Shown: positions 54,531 to 64,000 of the stretch, one piece after another | Layout: each line of letters starts with the position of its first letter | Numbering within the stretch: position 1 is the stretch's first letter | NCBI GenBank assembly: GCA_007115705.1 | Contig: QXEO01000434.1 | Coordinates: 1,268,448-1,332,447 of the forward strand | DNA from: Dactylis glomerata | Taxonomy: Eukaryota; Streptophyta; Magnoliopsida; Poales; Poaceae | Reading direction: 5' to 3' | Length of the DNA: 64,000 nt | Position numbers and translations under genes: made by a program | The notes under the pieces: generated by a model | The model's database searches: none | The model's input: only the letters and a program-made list of their open reading frames with translations | Told to the model about the DNA's origin: nothing

Positions 54531-54720
54531 CTTTAGTCCCGGTTGGTGGCTTCAACCGGGACTAAAGGGGGGTCTTTAGTCCCGGTTGAAGCCACCAACC
54601 GGGACTAAAGACTCTTTAGTCCCGGTTGGTGGCTTCAACCGGGACTAAAGACCTTAGGGCGGTTCGCGCGCCAGAGCCCAGACCTTTAGTCCCGGTTGGT
54701 GTTACCAACCGGGACTATAG
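54531..54720. repeat. Internal block of four subterminal-type inverted repeat pairs (CACTA-2)
   Basis: Four pairs CTTTAGTCCCGGTTGGTG...CACCAACCGGGACTAAAG in tandem. Number, spacing, position before a TATA box and spacer GGTGGCTTC match CACTA-1 (9737-9924), but the core is GTCCCGG instead of GCACCGG. Confidence 0.93.
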
Positions 54721-54810
54721 ACGTAATAAATGCGCGCCAATGCTGCACACTTTTTCAGATTTCATTTGAATATGAATTTTGAATTTCAATTTGAATATCT
54801 TCTATATATT

Positions 54811-55590
54811 TTAGAATTTGATAAAACTTTGAATATGAAAAGTGTTTAAAATTGACTAACTAATTCAAAAATATTTTCAATTTTCAAAATCAATTATTCT
54901 AACTATTCAAACAATTAACTATTTTGCCATTTTCTATTAAAACAATATTGATTAAAATTCTTTTAGCATATTTTAGAATTTGATAAAACTTTGAATATGA
55001 AAAGTGTTTAAAATTGAATAACTAATTCAAAAATATTTTCAATTTTCAAAATCAATTATTCTAACTATTCAAACAATTAACTATTTTGTCATTTTCTATT
55101 AAAACAATATTGATTAAAATTCTTTTAGCATATTTTAGAATTTGATAAAACTTTGAATATGAAAAGTGTTTAAAATTGAATAACTAATTCAAAAATATTT
55201 TCAATTTTCAAAATCAATTATTCTAACTATTCAAACAATTAACTATTTTGCCATTTTCTATTAAAACAATATTGATTAAAATTCTTTTAGCATATTTTAG
55301 AATTTGATAAAACTTTGAATATGAAAAGTGTTTAAAATTGAATAACTAATTCAAAAATATTTTCAATTTTCAAAATCAATTATTCTAACTATTCAAACAA
55401 TTAACTATTTTGCCATTTTCTATTAAAACAATATTGATTAAAATTCTTTTAGCATATTTTAGAATTTGATAAAACTTTGAATATGAAAAGTGTTTGAAAT
55501 TGAATAAATAATTCAAAAATATTTTCTATTTTCAAAATCAATTATTCTAACTATTCAAACAATTAACTATTTTGCCATTTTCAATTAAAA
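54811..55590. repeat. 162-bp tandem array in CACTA-2
   Basis: About 4.8 copies of an AT-rich unit; TTAGAATTTGATAAAACTTT recurs at 54811, 54973, 55135, 55297 and 55459. It lies between the TNP2 and protease genes, the same place as the 32-bp array of CACTA-1, but the sequence is unrelated. Confidence 0.93.
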
Positions 55591-55595
55591 CACAC

Positions 55596-55827
55596 ACCGT
55601 GGTGCTTCTTCCTTGCAGCGCCTCAACCCTGTCTTCAAAAGTGTTCAAAAGAAAGCAATGGCCGCCGTCTTCCGCCTCAACCCCGTTGCCTCGCCCTACT
55701 ACCTCTCTCCTACCCCTGTAGCCCCATTGGAGTGTTTGAAAAGTGTTTGAAATTGAATAACTAACCCAAAATCATACATTTACATCAAAAGGTTCAATAC
55801 ATTATTACACATCACCAACATCCCCAT
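55596..55827. other. Possible captured gene scrap beside the 162-bp array
   Basis: A GC-richer patch at 55596-55735 holds a short plus-strand frame from ATG 55659 (MAAVFRLNPVASPYYLSPTP). It is too short to assign. The rest is AT-rich and should be the TNP2 3' UTR. Confidence 0.3.
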
Positions 55828-58800
55828 CTAGTGTTGGGGTTTCCTTCTACACCGTAACCATGGAGTATCTTCTTTGTTTAAGAGGAGGGTTGGGTCAGTG
55901 TTCACTCTGAAGGGCGGAATTTCATCAAACTTGTTATAATCTTCTGACATATCTGTCTTGTCCTCCACTCCCACGATGATTCTTTTCCCTGAGAGAACAA
56001 TGTGTCGCTTTGGCTCATCGTGTGATGTATTCGTTTTCTTATCTTTTCTCTTTCTCGGTTTTGTAGACATGTCCTTCACATAGAAAACCTGAGCGACATC
56101 GTTGGCTAGGACGAATGGTTCGTCCATGTACGCAAGATTGTTGAGATCCACTGTTGTCATGCCGTACTTTTGGTCTACAACTACCCCGCCTCCTATCAGC
56201 TTGACCCATTTGCATCGAAACAAAGGGACCTTAAAAGACGGTCCATAGTCAAGTTCCCATATCTCCTCTATGTAACCATAATATGTGTCCTTTGTCCCAT
56301 TATCGTGTAATGCATCAAAGCGGACACCACTGTTTTGATTGGTGCTCTTTTTATCTTGGGCGACCGTGTAAAATGTATTCCCATTTATCTCGTAACCCTG
56401 GAAAGTCAATATAGTTGAAGATGGTTTCTTGGCCAACATGGACAGCTCATATCCAACAGTGGCGTCATTTATAAGAAGTGTTTGCAACCAACCACCAAAA
56501 GTCGCCATGTGCAACTTTGTAATCCAGGAGTTTGACTGCCCAGGGTTTTCCGAGCTTACAATATTCTTGTGTCGCTCCATATACGGCTCCACCAACGTGG
56601 AATTTCGTAAAACTGTGTAGTGTGCTTCACTCAAAGAATGTCCATCCATACAGTATGCTGATTTCATTCCTAGCGTGCCTTTTCCACTTAGTCTCCCTCA
56701 TACCGCGATTGAGGAAGACCAATCGGGTTCAGGTCAGGAACAAAGTCAACACAAAACTCAATGACCTCCTCTGTTAGATAGCCCTTGGAGATGCTTCCTT
56801 CTGGCCTAGCACGGTTATGCACGTATTTCTTTAAGACTCCCATGAACCTCTCAAAGGGGAACATATTATACAGAAATACTGGACCGAGAATGGTAATCTC
56901 TTCGACTAGGTGAACTAAGAGATGCGTCATAATATTGAAGAAGGACGGTGGGAACACCAACTCAAAGCTGACAAGACATTGGGCCACATCATTCTGTAAC
57001 CGTTGTAGATCTTCTGGATTGATTACCTTCTGCGAAATTGCATTGAGGAATGCACATAGCTTCACAATCGGTACTCGAACATTTTCTGGTAGAATCCCCC
57101 TCAGTGCAACCGGAAGCAATTGCGTCATAAGCACGTGGCAGTCATGAGACTTTAGGTTTTGGAATTTTTTCTCGGCCATATTTATTATTCCCTTTATATT
57201 TGACGAGAATCCAGATGGGACCTTGATACTGCTCAGGCATTCAAAAAAGATTTCCTTCTCTTCTTTGGTAAGAGCGTAGCTCGCACGACCCTTAGAATCC
57301 TCCGGATGCATGCCGTCTCTTCTTTTCATACGGTGCTGGTCCTCCCGTGCTTCTGGTGTATCTTTTGTCTTTCCATACAAGCCCAAGAATCCTAGTAGGT
57401 TCACGCAAACATTCTTCGTCACGTGCATCACGTCGATTGCAGAGCGGACCTCTAGGAATTTCCAATACTCAAGCTCCCAAAATATAGATTTCTTCTTCCA
57501 CATGGGTGCATGTCCGCTAGCGTCATTCGGAACAGACAGACTGCCAGGACCCTTTCCAAAGATTACTTCTAAATCTTTGACCATATCAAATATATCATCA
57601 CCAGTATGGCGTTTAGGCTTGCCCCGGACTTCTGCCTCGCCCTTGAAATGCTTGCCTTTTTTCTTCAATTGATGTTTGGGCGAAAGAAATCGACGATGCC
57701 CGAGATACACCACCTTCTTACTTTTATCCAAATATATACTATCGATCTCACCTAAACAGTGCGTGCATGCATTGTATCCCTTGTTTGTCTGTCCTGAAAG
57801 GTTACTAAGAGCAGGCCAATCATTGATGGTCACGAACAGCAACGCTCGTAGATCAAATTCCTCTTGTTTGTACTCATCCCACACACGAACACCTTCAGTC
57901 TGCCACAACTGTAAAAGTTCATCAACTAATGGCCTTAGATACACATCAATGTCATTACCGGGTTGCTTCGGGCCTTGGATAAGCACTGGCATCATAATAA
58001 ACTTTCGCTTCATGCACAACCAAGGAGGAAGGTTATATATACATAGAGTCACTGGCCAGGTGCTATGACTGCAGCTCTGCTCCCCAAAAGGATTCATGCC
58101 ATCTGTACTTAGACCAAACCTCAGGTTGCGTGCGTCTTCTGTAAACTCCGGGAAATCTCTGTCGATTTTTCTCCACTGCGACCCATCAGCGGGGTGTCTC
58201 AACATCTCATCACTCTTACGGTCTTCTTTGTGCCACCTCAACAACTTGGCATGCTCTTTGTTTCTGAACAAACGTTTTAACCGTGGTATTATAGGTGCAT
58301 ACCACATCACCTTGCCAGGAACCCTCTTCCTGGGGCGCTCGCCCTCAACATCACCAGGGTCATCTCGCCTGATCTTATACCGAAATGCACTGCACACCGG
58401 GCATGCATTCAAATTATCATACTCACCGCGGTAGAGAATACAGTCATTAATGCATGCATGTATCTTCTGCACCTCCAATCCTAGAGGGCAGACAATCTTC
58501 TTTGCTTCATACGTACTGGCGGGCAATTCGTTATCCTTTGGAAGCATCTTCTTCATAATTTTCAGCAACTTTTCAAATCCCTTGTCAGATAAACCACTCT
58601 CTGCTTTCCATTGCAGCAATTCCAGCGTGCTTCCTAGCTTTTTCTGGCCGTCTTCGCAATTTGGGTACAAATCCTTTTTGTGATCATCTAACATGCGTTC
58701 CAACTTCTCCCTCTCCTTTTTACTTTCACAGTCAATCTGTGCATCAACAATGACCTGACCAAGATCATCAGCGGGCATATCTGATGCCCGTTCTTCACCT

Positions 58801-59129
58801 TCTTCTTCTTCATTATCTTCCATTGCGGTATCGGTGGTTTCAGGGAACTCAGGATAGTTGTCATCATTCTCTTCTTCATCGTTGTCTTCCATCATAACCC
58901 CTCTCTCCCCATGCTTGGTCCAACAATTATAGCCGGACATGAAACCGAACCGGAACAGGTGGATGTGAAGGGTCTTTGTGGAGGGGTAATCCTTCTCATT
59001 TCGACAACCACCGCATGGACAACACATAAAACCATTCCGCTTGGTTGCCTCAGCCACCTTGAGAAAAGAATGCACGCCTTTAATGAAATCTCCAGAGCGT
59101 CGATCGGCGTACATCCATGCTCGGCTCAT
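55828..59129 (-). pseudogene. TNP2-type CACTA transposase of CACTA-2, one frameshift
   Basis: Minus strand from ATG 59129 (MSRAWMYADRRSGDFIKG), after an intron-like ATGCAG, to TAG 55828. It has the same domains as the CACTA-1 protein: transposase-associated region with MCCPCGGC, acidic linker, tnp2 core with LSTDGMNPF and IDVMHVTKNVCVNLLGFL, then DUF4218- and DUF4216-type regions. The linker stop of CACTA-1 is absent here. A 1-bp deletion near 56697-56700, compared with CACTA-1 around 6575, shifts the frame after IGLPQSRYEG. Both parts remain otherwise open, so the damage looks recent. Confidence 0.92.
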
Positions 59130-59169
59130 CTGCATTATATAAGTACATATCAAACGCAAATCAAATATA

Positions 59170-59930
59170 CAATTTCTATTTCTATCTCTAATTTTAGTTT
59201 GATAAGTAAGAATAACTTAACAAAACTTTAGCATTTCTATTTCTAATAAAATCTAACATAAATAAAATCTATATAGCATTTCTATTTTTACCTCTATCGG
59301 TATTTCTATCTCTATTTCTATCGGTATTTCTATTTTTCTATCTCTATCTCTATTTATATTTCTATGTTAGCTATGTCTACTTCTATTTTTATTTTTAATT
59401 CTAACATTTCTATTTCTAATAGCATTTCTATTTCTAATAAAATCTAACATGAATAAAATCTATATAGCATTTCTATTTTTACCTCTATCGGTATTTCTAT
59501 CTCTATTTCTATCGGTATTTCTATTTTTCTATCTCTATCTCTATTTCTATTTCTATGTTAGCTATGTCTACTTCTATTTTTATTTTTAATTCTAACATTT
59601 CTATTTCTAATAGCATTTCTATTTCTAATAAAATCTAACATGAATAAAATCTATATAGCATTTCTATTTTTACCTCTATCGGTATTTCTATCTCTATTTC
59701 TATCGGTATTTCTATTTTTCTATCTCTATCTCTATTTCTATTTCTATGTTAGCTATGTCTACTTCTATTTTTATTTTTAATTCTAACATTTCTATTTCTA
59801 ATAGCATTTTTATTTCTAATAAAATCTAACATGAATAAAATCTAATATGAATAAAATCTAACATGAATAAAATCTATAAAATCTAACATGAATAAAATCT
59901 AACATGAAAAAAATCACAAATCTCTCTACT
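59170..59930. repeat. 191-bp tandem array in the CACTA-2 TNP2 5' intron
   Basis: AATAAAATCTATATAGCATT recurs at about 59261, 59452 and 59643 with TATCGGTATTTCTATCTCTA motifs between. About 3.5 copies lie between the TNP2 promoter and its ATG, so they are probably intronic. Confidence 0.88.
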
Positions 59931-60137
59931 TTTAGAGCATTAAATGAGCTAAATTACCAATGAAACACAAAAGCACAAAGTTTCTCACCTTTTAGTCCAC
60001 TTAGATTCAAGTGGGGACATCAATTTGTGATAGAAAATGGTGGTCAAAGAGGATAAACTCGAGGTAGGTTTGTTGTATGAAGAACACTTGAGAGTGGAGA
60101 GGGGGAGTGGCTGGCTCGGGAAGGAAGAAGGGACTGT

Positions 60138-60145
60138 TTTATATA
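60138..60145 (-). promoter_or_regulatory. TATA box of the CACTA-2 TNP2 gene
   Basis: TATATAAA on the minus strand, just inside the right subterminal repeat block, matching the layout at 3791-3798 of CACTA-1. Confidence 0.6.
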
Positions 60146-60152
60146 GGGAAGT

Positions 60153-60436
60153 CATTAGTCCCGGTTGGTATTACCAACCGGGACTAAAGGTCCGGTCTTT
60201 AGTCCCGGTTGGTGTTACCAGCCGGGACTAATGTCACTGACAACGGTCGGATTCTATCGCAGGAACTTTAGTCCCGGTTCGTAATACGAACCGGGACTAA
60301 AGGTTAAAAACGAACCGGGACTGATGGTTTCTGGGGTCCTGCGGCCGAAAAAGCAGTGGGGCCCAGGGTATCAGTCCCGGTTCATATTGCAACCGGGACT
60401 AATGCCCCAGGATATTAGCCCCGTTTTCTACTAGTG
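60153..60436. repeat. CACTA-2 right terminus with subterminal repeats
   Basis: Inverted pairs TTAGTCCCGGTTGGTATTACC...GGTAATACCAACCGGGACTAA-like units up to TTTTCTACTAGTG. All GTCCCGG core. Confidence 0.9.
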
Positions 60437-60504
60437 TCTTGGGCTTTATTAATTTAAAGTCGGGCAGCTATGCCTTTTATTCTAAAAAAAAATATGTTTC
60501 TGGT

Positions 60505-61879
60505 AGGCCTGACTCAGAGTGAACTTGTGATTGATGTAAGCCCGGCCTGTAGGAGAGATGTTTACACACACATGGTAATGCATGGTTCAGAATGTTGCAG
60601 CCATAGAAGATTGAAGGTAGTAGTCGCTAGGATTGTGCTGTCAGGTCTGAGAGACGCTAACCGTGATAGGAAATTTGTGTGTTGGACATGCTCAAACTCA
60701 CTTATTCATCCGTTTAAGGAACGATGAGTTTGATGGTAGCATGCAGGTACTAACATGGTGTTGGCAACTATGGCTTGCTAAAATGTTATGTAGATCATAA
60801 ATATTTTTCAAATATCGCAAAAACATGTCACAAATTATTGTTTTCAGCATTGACACACCACATCTTACAACAATACAAGCGGTAAAGGGTTGATAACCTA
60901 TATCATTATTAATGCAAATGATTATCCTTATTGTTGGTGATGCGGAGAGCAATGATTGCCCTAATGATGCATTTAGGACCGCAGAGTTGCATGTACTGAG
61001 AGCCAGTCCTGGAAATAGCTAGCGGAACCTGGGTCTAAGTGCACCCGATTTTTAGTAGAATGAAAAATGCTATTTAAATGTTTAAAAAATATTGAAATAA
61101 AAAATTCCATGTGCATATTATCCATAGTTTTGAATAGCCAGCTATAACCCAGCTATAGCCTTTTCAGAGGCTTGCGGCTACGGCTAAGGCATTTAAAGTC
61201 TAAGATGAATATAGCCGCTAATAGCTTGACTATAACCATTTAGCCTTAGTTTAGCCTGCTAAATTTTTGTCTTTGAAACCAAAAAAATTGGATTTTTCAG
61301 TGCGGATCAAATTCGGCCGCGCATGCTACTAAACCCAGCTACACTCGCTGGCCTGCGCTGTACGGCCTGCCGCGCATGCTTCCAGCTTCTGACTACCCAA
61401 ACTTTTGGAACTCAGTGATATATTAGACTAGCTCACTCAGTAAATAGACAAAGGATAAACCCTTCAAAGAGAAGTATGCTCGCCATGAATATGAGAAATT
61501 GAATGAAAAAATTCCTATCCATGATATCTAGAGCTTTGATGTGATATGTTTGAGCCAAGCCTAATTCTTCCGTTTGAGATATCATCCGGTGGAACATGTG
61601 AATGGATAAGATGAAATGTGGTAAATGTAGAACTAAGAAGATGTTGTCTCCTTCAAATTTTCTTTGACTATACACAAACAATGAAAATGAGAAAATTCAT
61701 CATTTGTTTCAAGGAATGATGAGGATCTTGTAGCTACTTATCTACCTGAGAACCAAGGTCATAACCAAGGGATTCTTAACTCTTGACCAAACAAAGTACA
61801 GATCTCATTGTGAGGCCATCCTCGTTTCTCCTCTAGAGTGCCAACAAAATAACCTTTAGAGTTCCTCGCATTTTCCCCC
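60505..61879. other. Intergenic DNA right of the LINE
   Basis: No gene is seen. It continues the DNA that was interrupted by the LINE at 31594. 61690-61800 again weakly resembles the CTACC(T)GA...CCAAG..(A)TAACCAAG block seen at 16370 and 31050. Confidence 0.5.
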
Positions 61880-62710
61880 GGCTTGCTTGATGGAGACATC
61901 ATCAAAGAGATTTCATACATCTCATGTAAGTGTTATTCAAGGAAATGCGCTCACCAAGCATTCTGAGCATAAAAACCAAGACCAGAGAACTGAGCAAGAA
62001 TACCCAACTCAACAAGGAATGCTCGCTGCGAATGTGATACTCACCAATAGAATTTGCGTGAAGACATGAATATGAATGGATAACTTGGTACAAAGCGTCC
62101 CAACAATTTTTTTATATAGATAATACCTCACTATGAGGAGGCGTGAAATATATCCAAGTGCTATGAGAAAAATTGTCTATAAAGACAATATAGTAGTGAA
62201 TAGTGATGCATGCCTTTCGAACATTAGCAACAAAAGAAACAAGAAACAATGTAGTTCTAAGAGTGCCTCGACTAGCAATGTACCATTAGCAGTAAGAACA
62301 TGAACAAGAGAATCGACATGTCACAGAGGTTAAAGTGGTAAGTTCATAAGTCATCTGAATAGACACTCCAATATAAAAAATCGATGAGATGTACCTGGAT
62401 GAGTAGAAGGTGGTATGCGAGTGCCAGAAAACTTAGTCTCAGAACCTATCGACAAAGAATCTCAAGAAGCAAGCATGCATTGCGGTTGGACAATCTCATG
62501 CATAGGTAGGGATAGAATGGAAGAGGTCAACGTTGAAACACGTGACGATAAAGAGAGGTTGCCACAACCCATGGAAGCCGCGTGTAATGCCGACTTATAG
62601 TAGCCACAAGTGCATGTGAAAGTCGCGTGCAAAGAGTGACCATAATTGTTTGCGCAAGCTACGAGGAGAGTCAATATGGAGCGGCGAGTCAATAGAGAGA
62701 GGCCAAAACC
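61880..62710 (-). pseudogene. Decayed Copia gag-pol fragment, minus strand
   Basis: Read on the minus strand, 62152-62192 gives YIVFIDNFSHSTW, the Copia integrase start. After a shift, 61960-62060 gives NSIGEYHIRSEHSLLS and related integrase remains. Higher coordinates (about 62270-62400) resemble the protease-downstream region (LTTLTSVTCRFS, ASRGTLRTT). Many stops and shifts, and the pre-integrase part is missing. It looks related to the element at 1-3345. Confidence 0.6.
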
Positions 62711-63468
62711 ATGCGTGAAAAGTATAGAGTGACAACTAGCACATATAAAAGACGCCATACACCCATATGGGCCAAGAAATCCACTCCCACGATCTTCTGT
62801 CGCCATATGAGACACATGGCCTTGAGCCATGGCCACAAAAGATCCAAGCAATTTATTTATATGATTTTCTGTGATCAGATATGGCCATATAGGCCACATG
62901 CCTTTAAGGCATAGCCAGGAAAGATCCAGCAAGTGGATTGCTTGGGCACCAAACCTGGTCCAAATTTACGCCTCGATCCGGATACCGTTGCACCGCTGCA
63001 GCGGGTTTGTCAGTCCGCTCGGACGCGTGCGGACGCTTTGCGTCAACCCGCTGGAGATGCCTAAAAAAAGTTGGCATGTGGAGACAATGTGAGAAGACGG
63101 ACGACAACAACATATAACTGTTTTTTTAGGGATTTCTATTTTCGTGCCCCTGGTTCGTTAGTTGTACTCAGTTTTCCCCAGCCGCTTAACTTTTCCTCAG
63201 TTTTCCCCTCGCTCTAGTTTGAAACCCCTCGCAGATGCTCGGACGGGAGGGTTGCAGTCTGGTCAGAGGCCTTAAACCATTACCGGTGATGGCTAGGGAG
63301 CCGCGGTGGTTGTGAATGGACCGTTGCTTTTGAATTGTGTTGACTGTTGACCCAATGAGACACGTCGGACTGGCGGTCTGTCACTCACCCAAAGCTTTCC
63401 CTCCGCCCGAGACTGGAAGAGCTCACACACCGCCCCTCCGCCGCCACGCCGTCCTGCCCTCCTACCTT
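62711..63468. other. Intergenic DNA and upstream region of the next gene
   Basis: No gene is seen. 62800-62935 has two similar blocks (CACATGGCCTTGAGCCATGG and CACATGCCTTTAAGGCATAG, each followed by AAAGATCCA(A)GCA). 62960-63060 (ACCGCTGCAGCGGG, CGCTGGAGATGCC) looks like a MITE end, uncertain. The promoter of the 63469 gene should lie in the last few hundred bases. Confidence 0.45.
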
Positions 63469-63779
63469 ATGGCGTCGTCCGCCACCGAGCCGCCCCCGCC
63501 CCCACCACCACCCCCGGGAGGCGGAGAGGGCTCCGCCTCCACTAGATCTACCCCTATGGCGGTAGAGTTTGTACATCCGTCTAATGTACCGATTATGCCC
63601 CTCAACAGCGGAGAAGATTGGGAATCGGAGGGATCTAATGCATGGATTCCATCTAGGTAAGCATCGTCTGCCTATGTGAATTAAGAGTACGCAGTTTTTG
63701 AGCGCGAATCATTGTTGCTCAACTAACTGCGTTGCTTTTCGAATAGGATTGATCCAGCGCTGGCTTTTCGGCTAGTGGT
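63469..63779 (+). CDS. Start of an unidentified host gene, cut by an LTR (partial)
   Basis: Exon 1 is 63469-63656, from MASSATEPPPPPPPPPGGG to SNAWIPS, ending CTAG/GTAAGC. Exon 2 starts at 63747 after CGAATAG and reads in phase IDPALAFRLVV until a retrotransposon LTR begins at 63780. The GC-rich, Pro-rich start after a CT-rich leader, clean splice sites and codon use suggest a real plant gene; GEDWESEGSNAWIPSRIDPA would be the most searchable part. I do not recognise the family. The gene is either disrupted here or continues outside the window beyond the insertion. Confidence 0.55.
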
Positions 63780-64000
63780 TGATACGTCTCAAACGTATCT
63801 ATAATTTTTGATGCTCCATGCTTGTTTTTACACCATTTGCCTATTGTTTCGTTACACTTAGTGGCACTTTTATGCATTTTCCGGAACTAACCTATTAACG
63901 AAGTGCCACAGTGCTAGTTTCCTGTTTTCTGTTGTTTTTGTGTTTCAGAAGTGATACACAGGAAATATTCTCGGAATTGGACGAAACAAGTTCCTGAAGT
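63780..64000 (+). mobile_element. LTR of a Gypsy-type element, cut by the window edge
   Basis: It starts TGATACGTCTCAAACGTATC and runs to the end of the window. It aligns along its length with the start of the solo LTRs at 18788 and 23146 (shared GGAACTAACCTATTAACGA and GGAAATATTCTCGGAATTG), with moderate divergence. Whether it is solo or complete cannot be seen. Confidence 0.75.

Larger units (their letters stand above)
49134..60436 (-). mobile_element. CACTA-2: full-length CACTA transposon in minus orientation
   Basis: It starts CACTAGTGGAAAACAGGG and ends TTTTCTACTAGTG, with a 3-bp duplication TCT at 49131-49133 and 60437-60439. It lies in the 3' UTR of the LINE; the LINE tail resumes right after it. 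On the minus strand, TNP2 comes first (59129-55828), then a tandem array, an internal repeat block with TATA box, and the protease gene (53386-49625). Same plan as CACTA-1, but without the accessory gene. TNP2 has a frameshift and the protease gene one stop. Confidence 0.95.
31595..60489 (+). mobile_element. LINE retrotransposon, 5'-truncated, split by two later insertions
   Basis: A 15-bp target duplication AAATATGTTTCTGGT lies at 31580-31594 and 60490-60504. The right copy follows a TCTAAAAAAAA tail after a Triticeae LINE-type 3' end (CTTTATTAATTTAAAGTCGG). Between them, once a Copia element (34234-46006) and CACTA-2 (49134-60436) are set aside, about 5.8 kb of LINE remains with ORF1 and ORF2. 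The duplication abuts DNA only 8 bp before the first ORF1 ATG, so the 5' UTR is missing: typical truncation at target-primed reverse transcription. Both ORFs carry stops, so it is not autonomous now. Confidence 0.93.

Noticed and set aside
54115..54565. Ala/Arg-rich ORFs on both strands in CACTA-2
   Set aside because: Same cause: GC-rich leader of the minus-strand protease gene.
62960..63060. Possible MITE with CGCTGGAGATGCC end
   Set aside because: The second end and a target duplication could not be found by eye.

Overview
The window is plant nuclear DNA from a large, repeat-rich grass genome, most likely a Triticeae species (wheat, Aegilops or barley group). The evidence is nested transposons, two full-length CACTA elements with the CACTAGTRGAAAA terminus, a Maximus/SIRE-like Copia element, a Stowaway MITE with a TA duplication, GT-AG introns and very low gene density. 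Only one host gene looks intact: a two-exon P-class PPR protein gene at 27165-29472. The first exons of a second, unidentified gene lie at 63469-63779.

Layout, left to right. 1-3345: 3' part of a decayed Copia element and its short 3' LTR, inside the intron of a broken PPR gene copy. 3480-15226: CACTA-1 (11,747 bp, TSD TGA) in the same intron. It carries a TNP2 transposase gene, a 175-aa accessory gene, a 32-bp tandem array and a seven-exon gene joining a Ptta/En/Spm-type domain to a Ulp1-like protease. 15227-16046: exon part of the broken PPR copy. 16046-26760: PPR-linked spacer with a nearly perfect 4,358-bp tandem duplication that contains a PPR fragment and a solo LTR. 26800-27056: MITE. 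27165-29472: intact PPR gene.

31595-60489: a 5'-truncated LINE bounded by a 15-bp target duplication. Its ORF2 is split by a full-length, young Copia element (34234-46006, TSD ATGAT). Its 3' UTR is split by CACTA-2 (49134-60436, minus orientation, TSD TCT). After the LINE come intergenic DNA, a decayed minus-strand Copia fragment (about 61880-62710), the start of the unidentified gene, and an LTR (63780 to the edge) that cuts its second exon.

The two CACTA elements share one plan: a TNP2 gene, a tandem array, a block of four inverted subterminal-type repeat pairs, a TATA box, a GC-rich leader, an intron, then the Ulp1-like gene. Five of seven coding exons differ in length only where indels occur or not at all (174, 111 and 70 nt are identical), which strongly supports the gene models. 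The repeat core differs between the elements (TTTAGCACCGGTT against TTTAGTCCCGGTT), and CACTA-1 also carries the other type in front of its accessory gene. This modular, self-binding-site promoter design is the most interesting system here. Family names are from my own reading of motifs; no database search was run.
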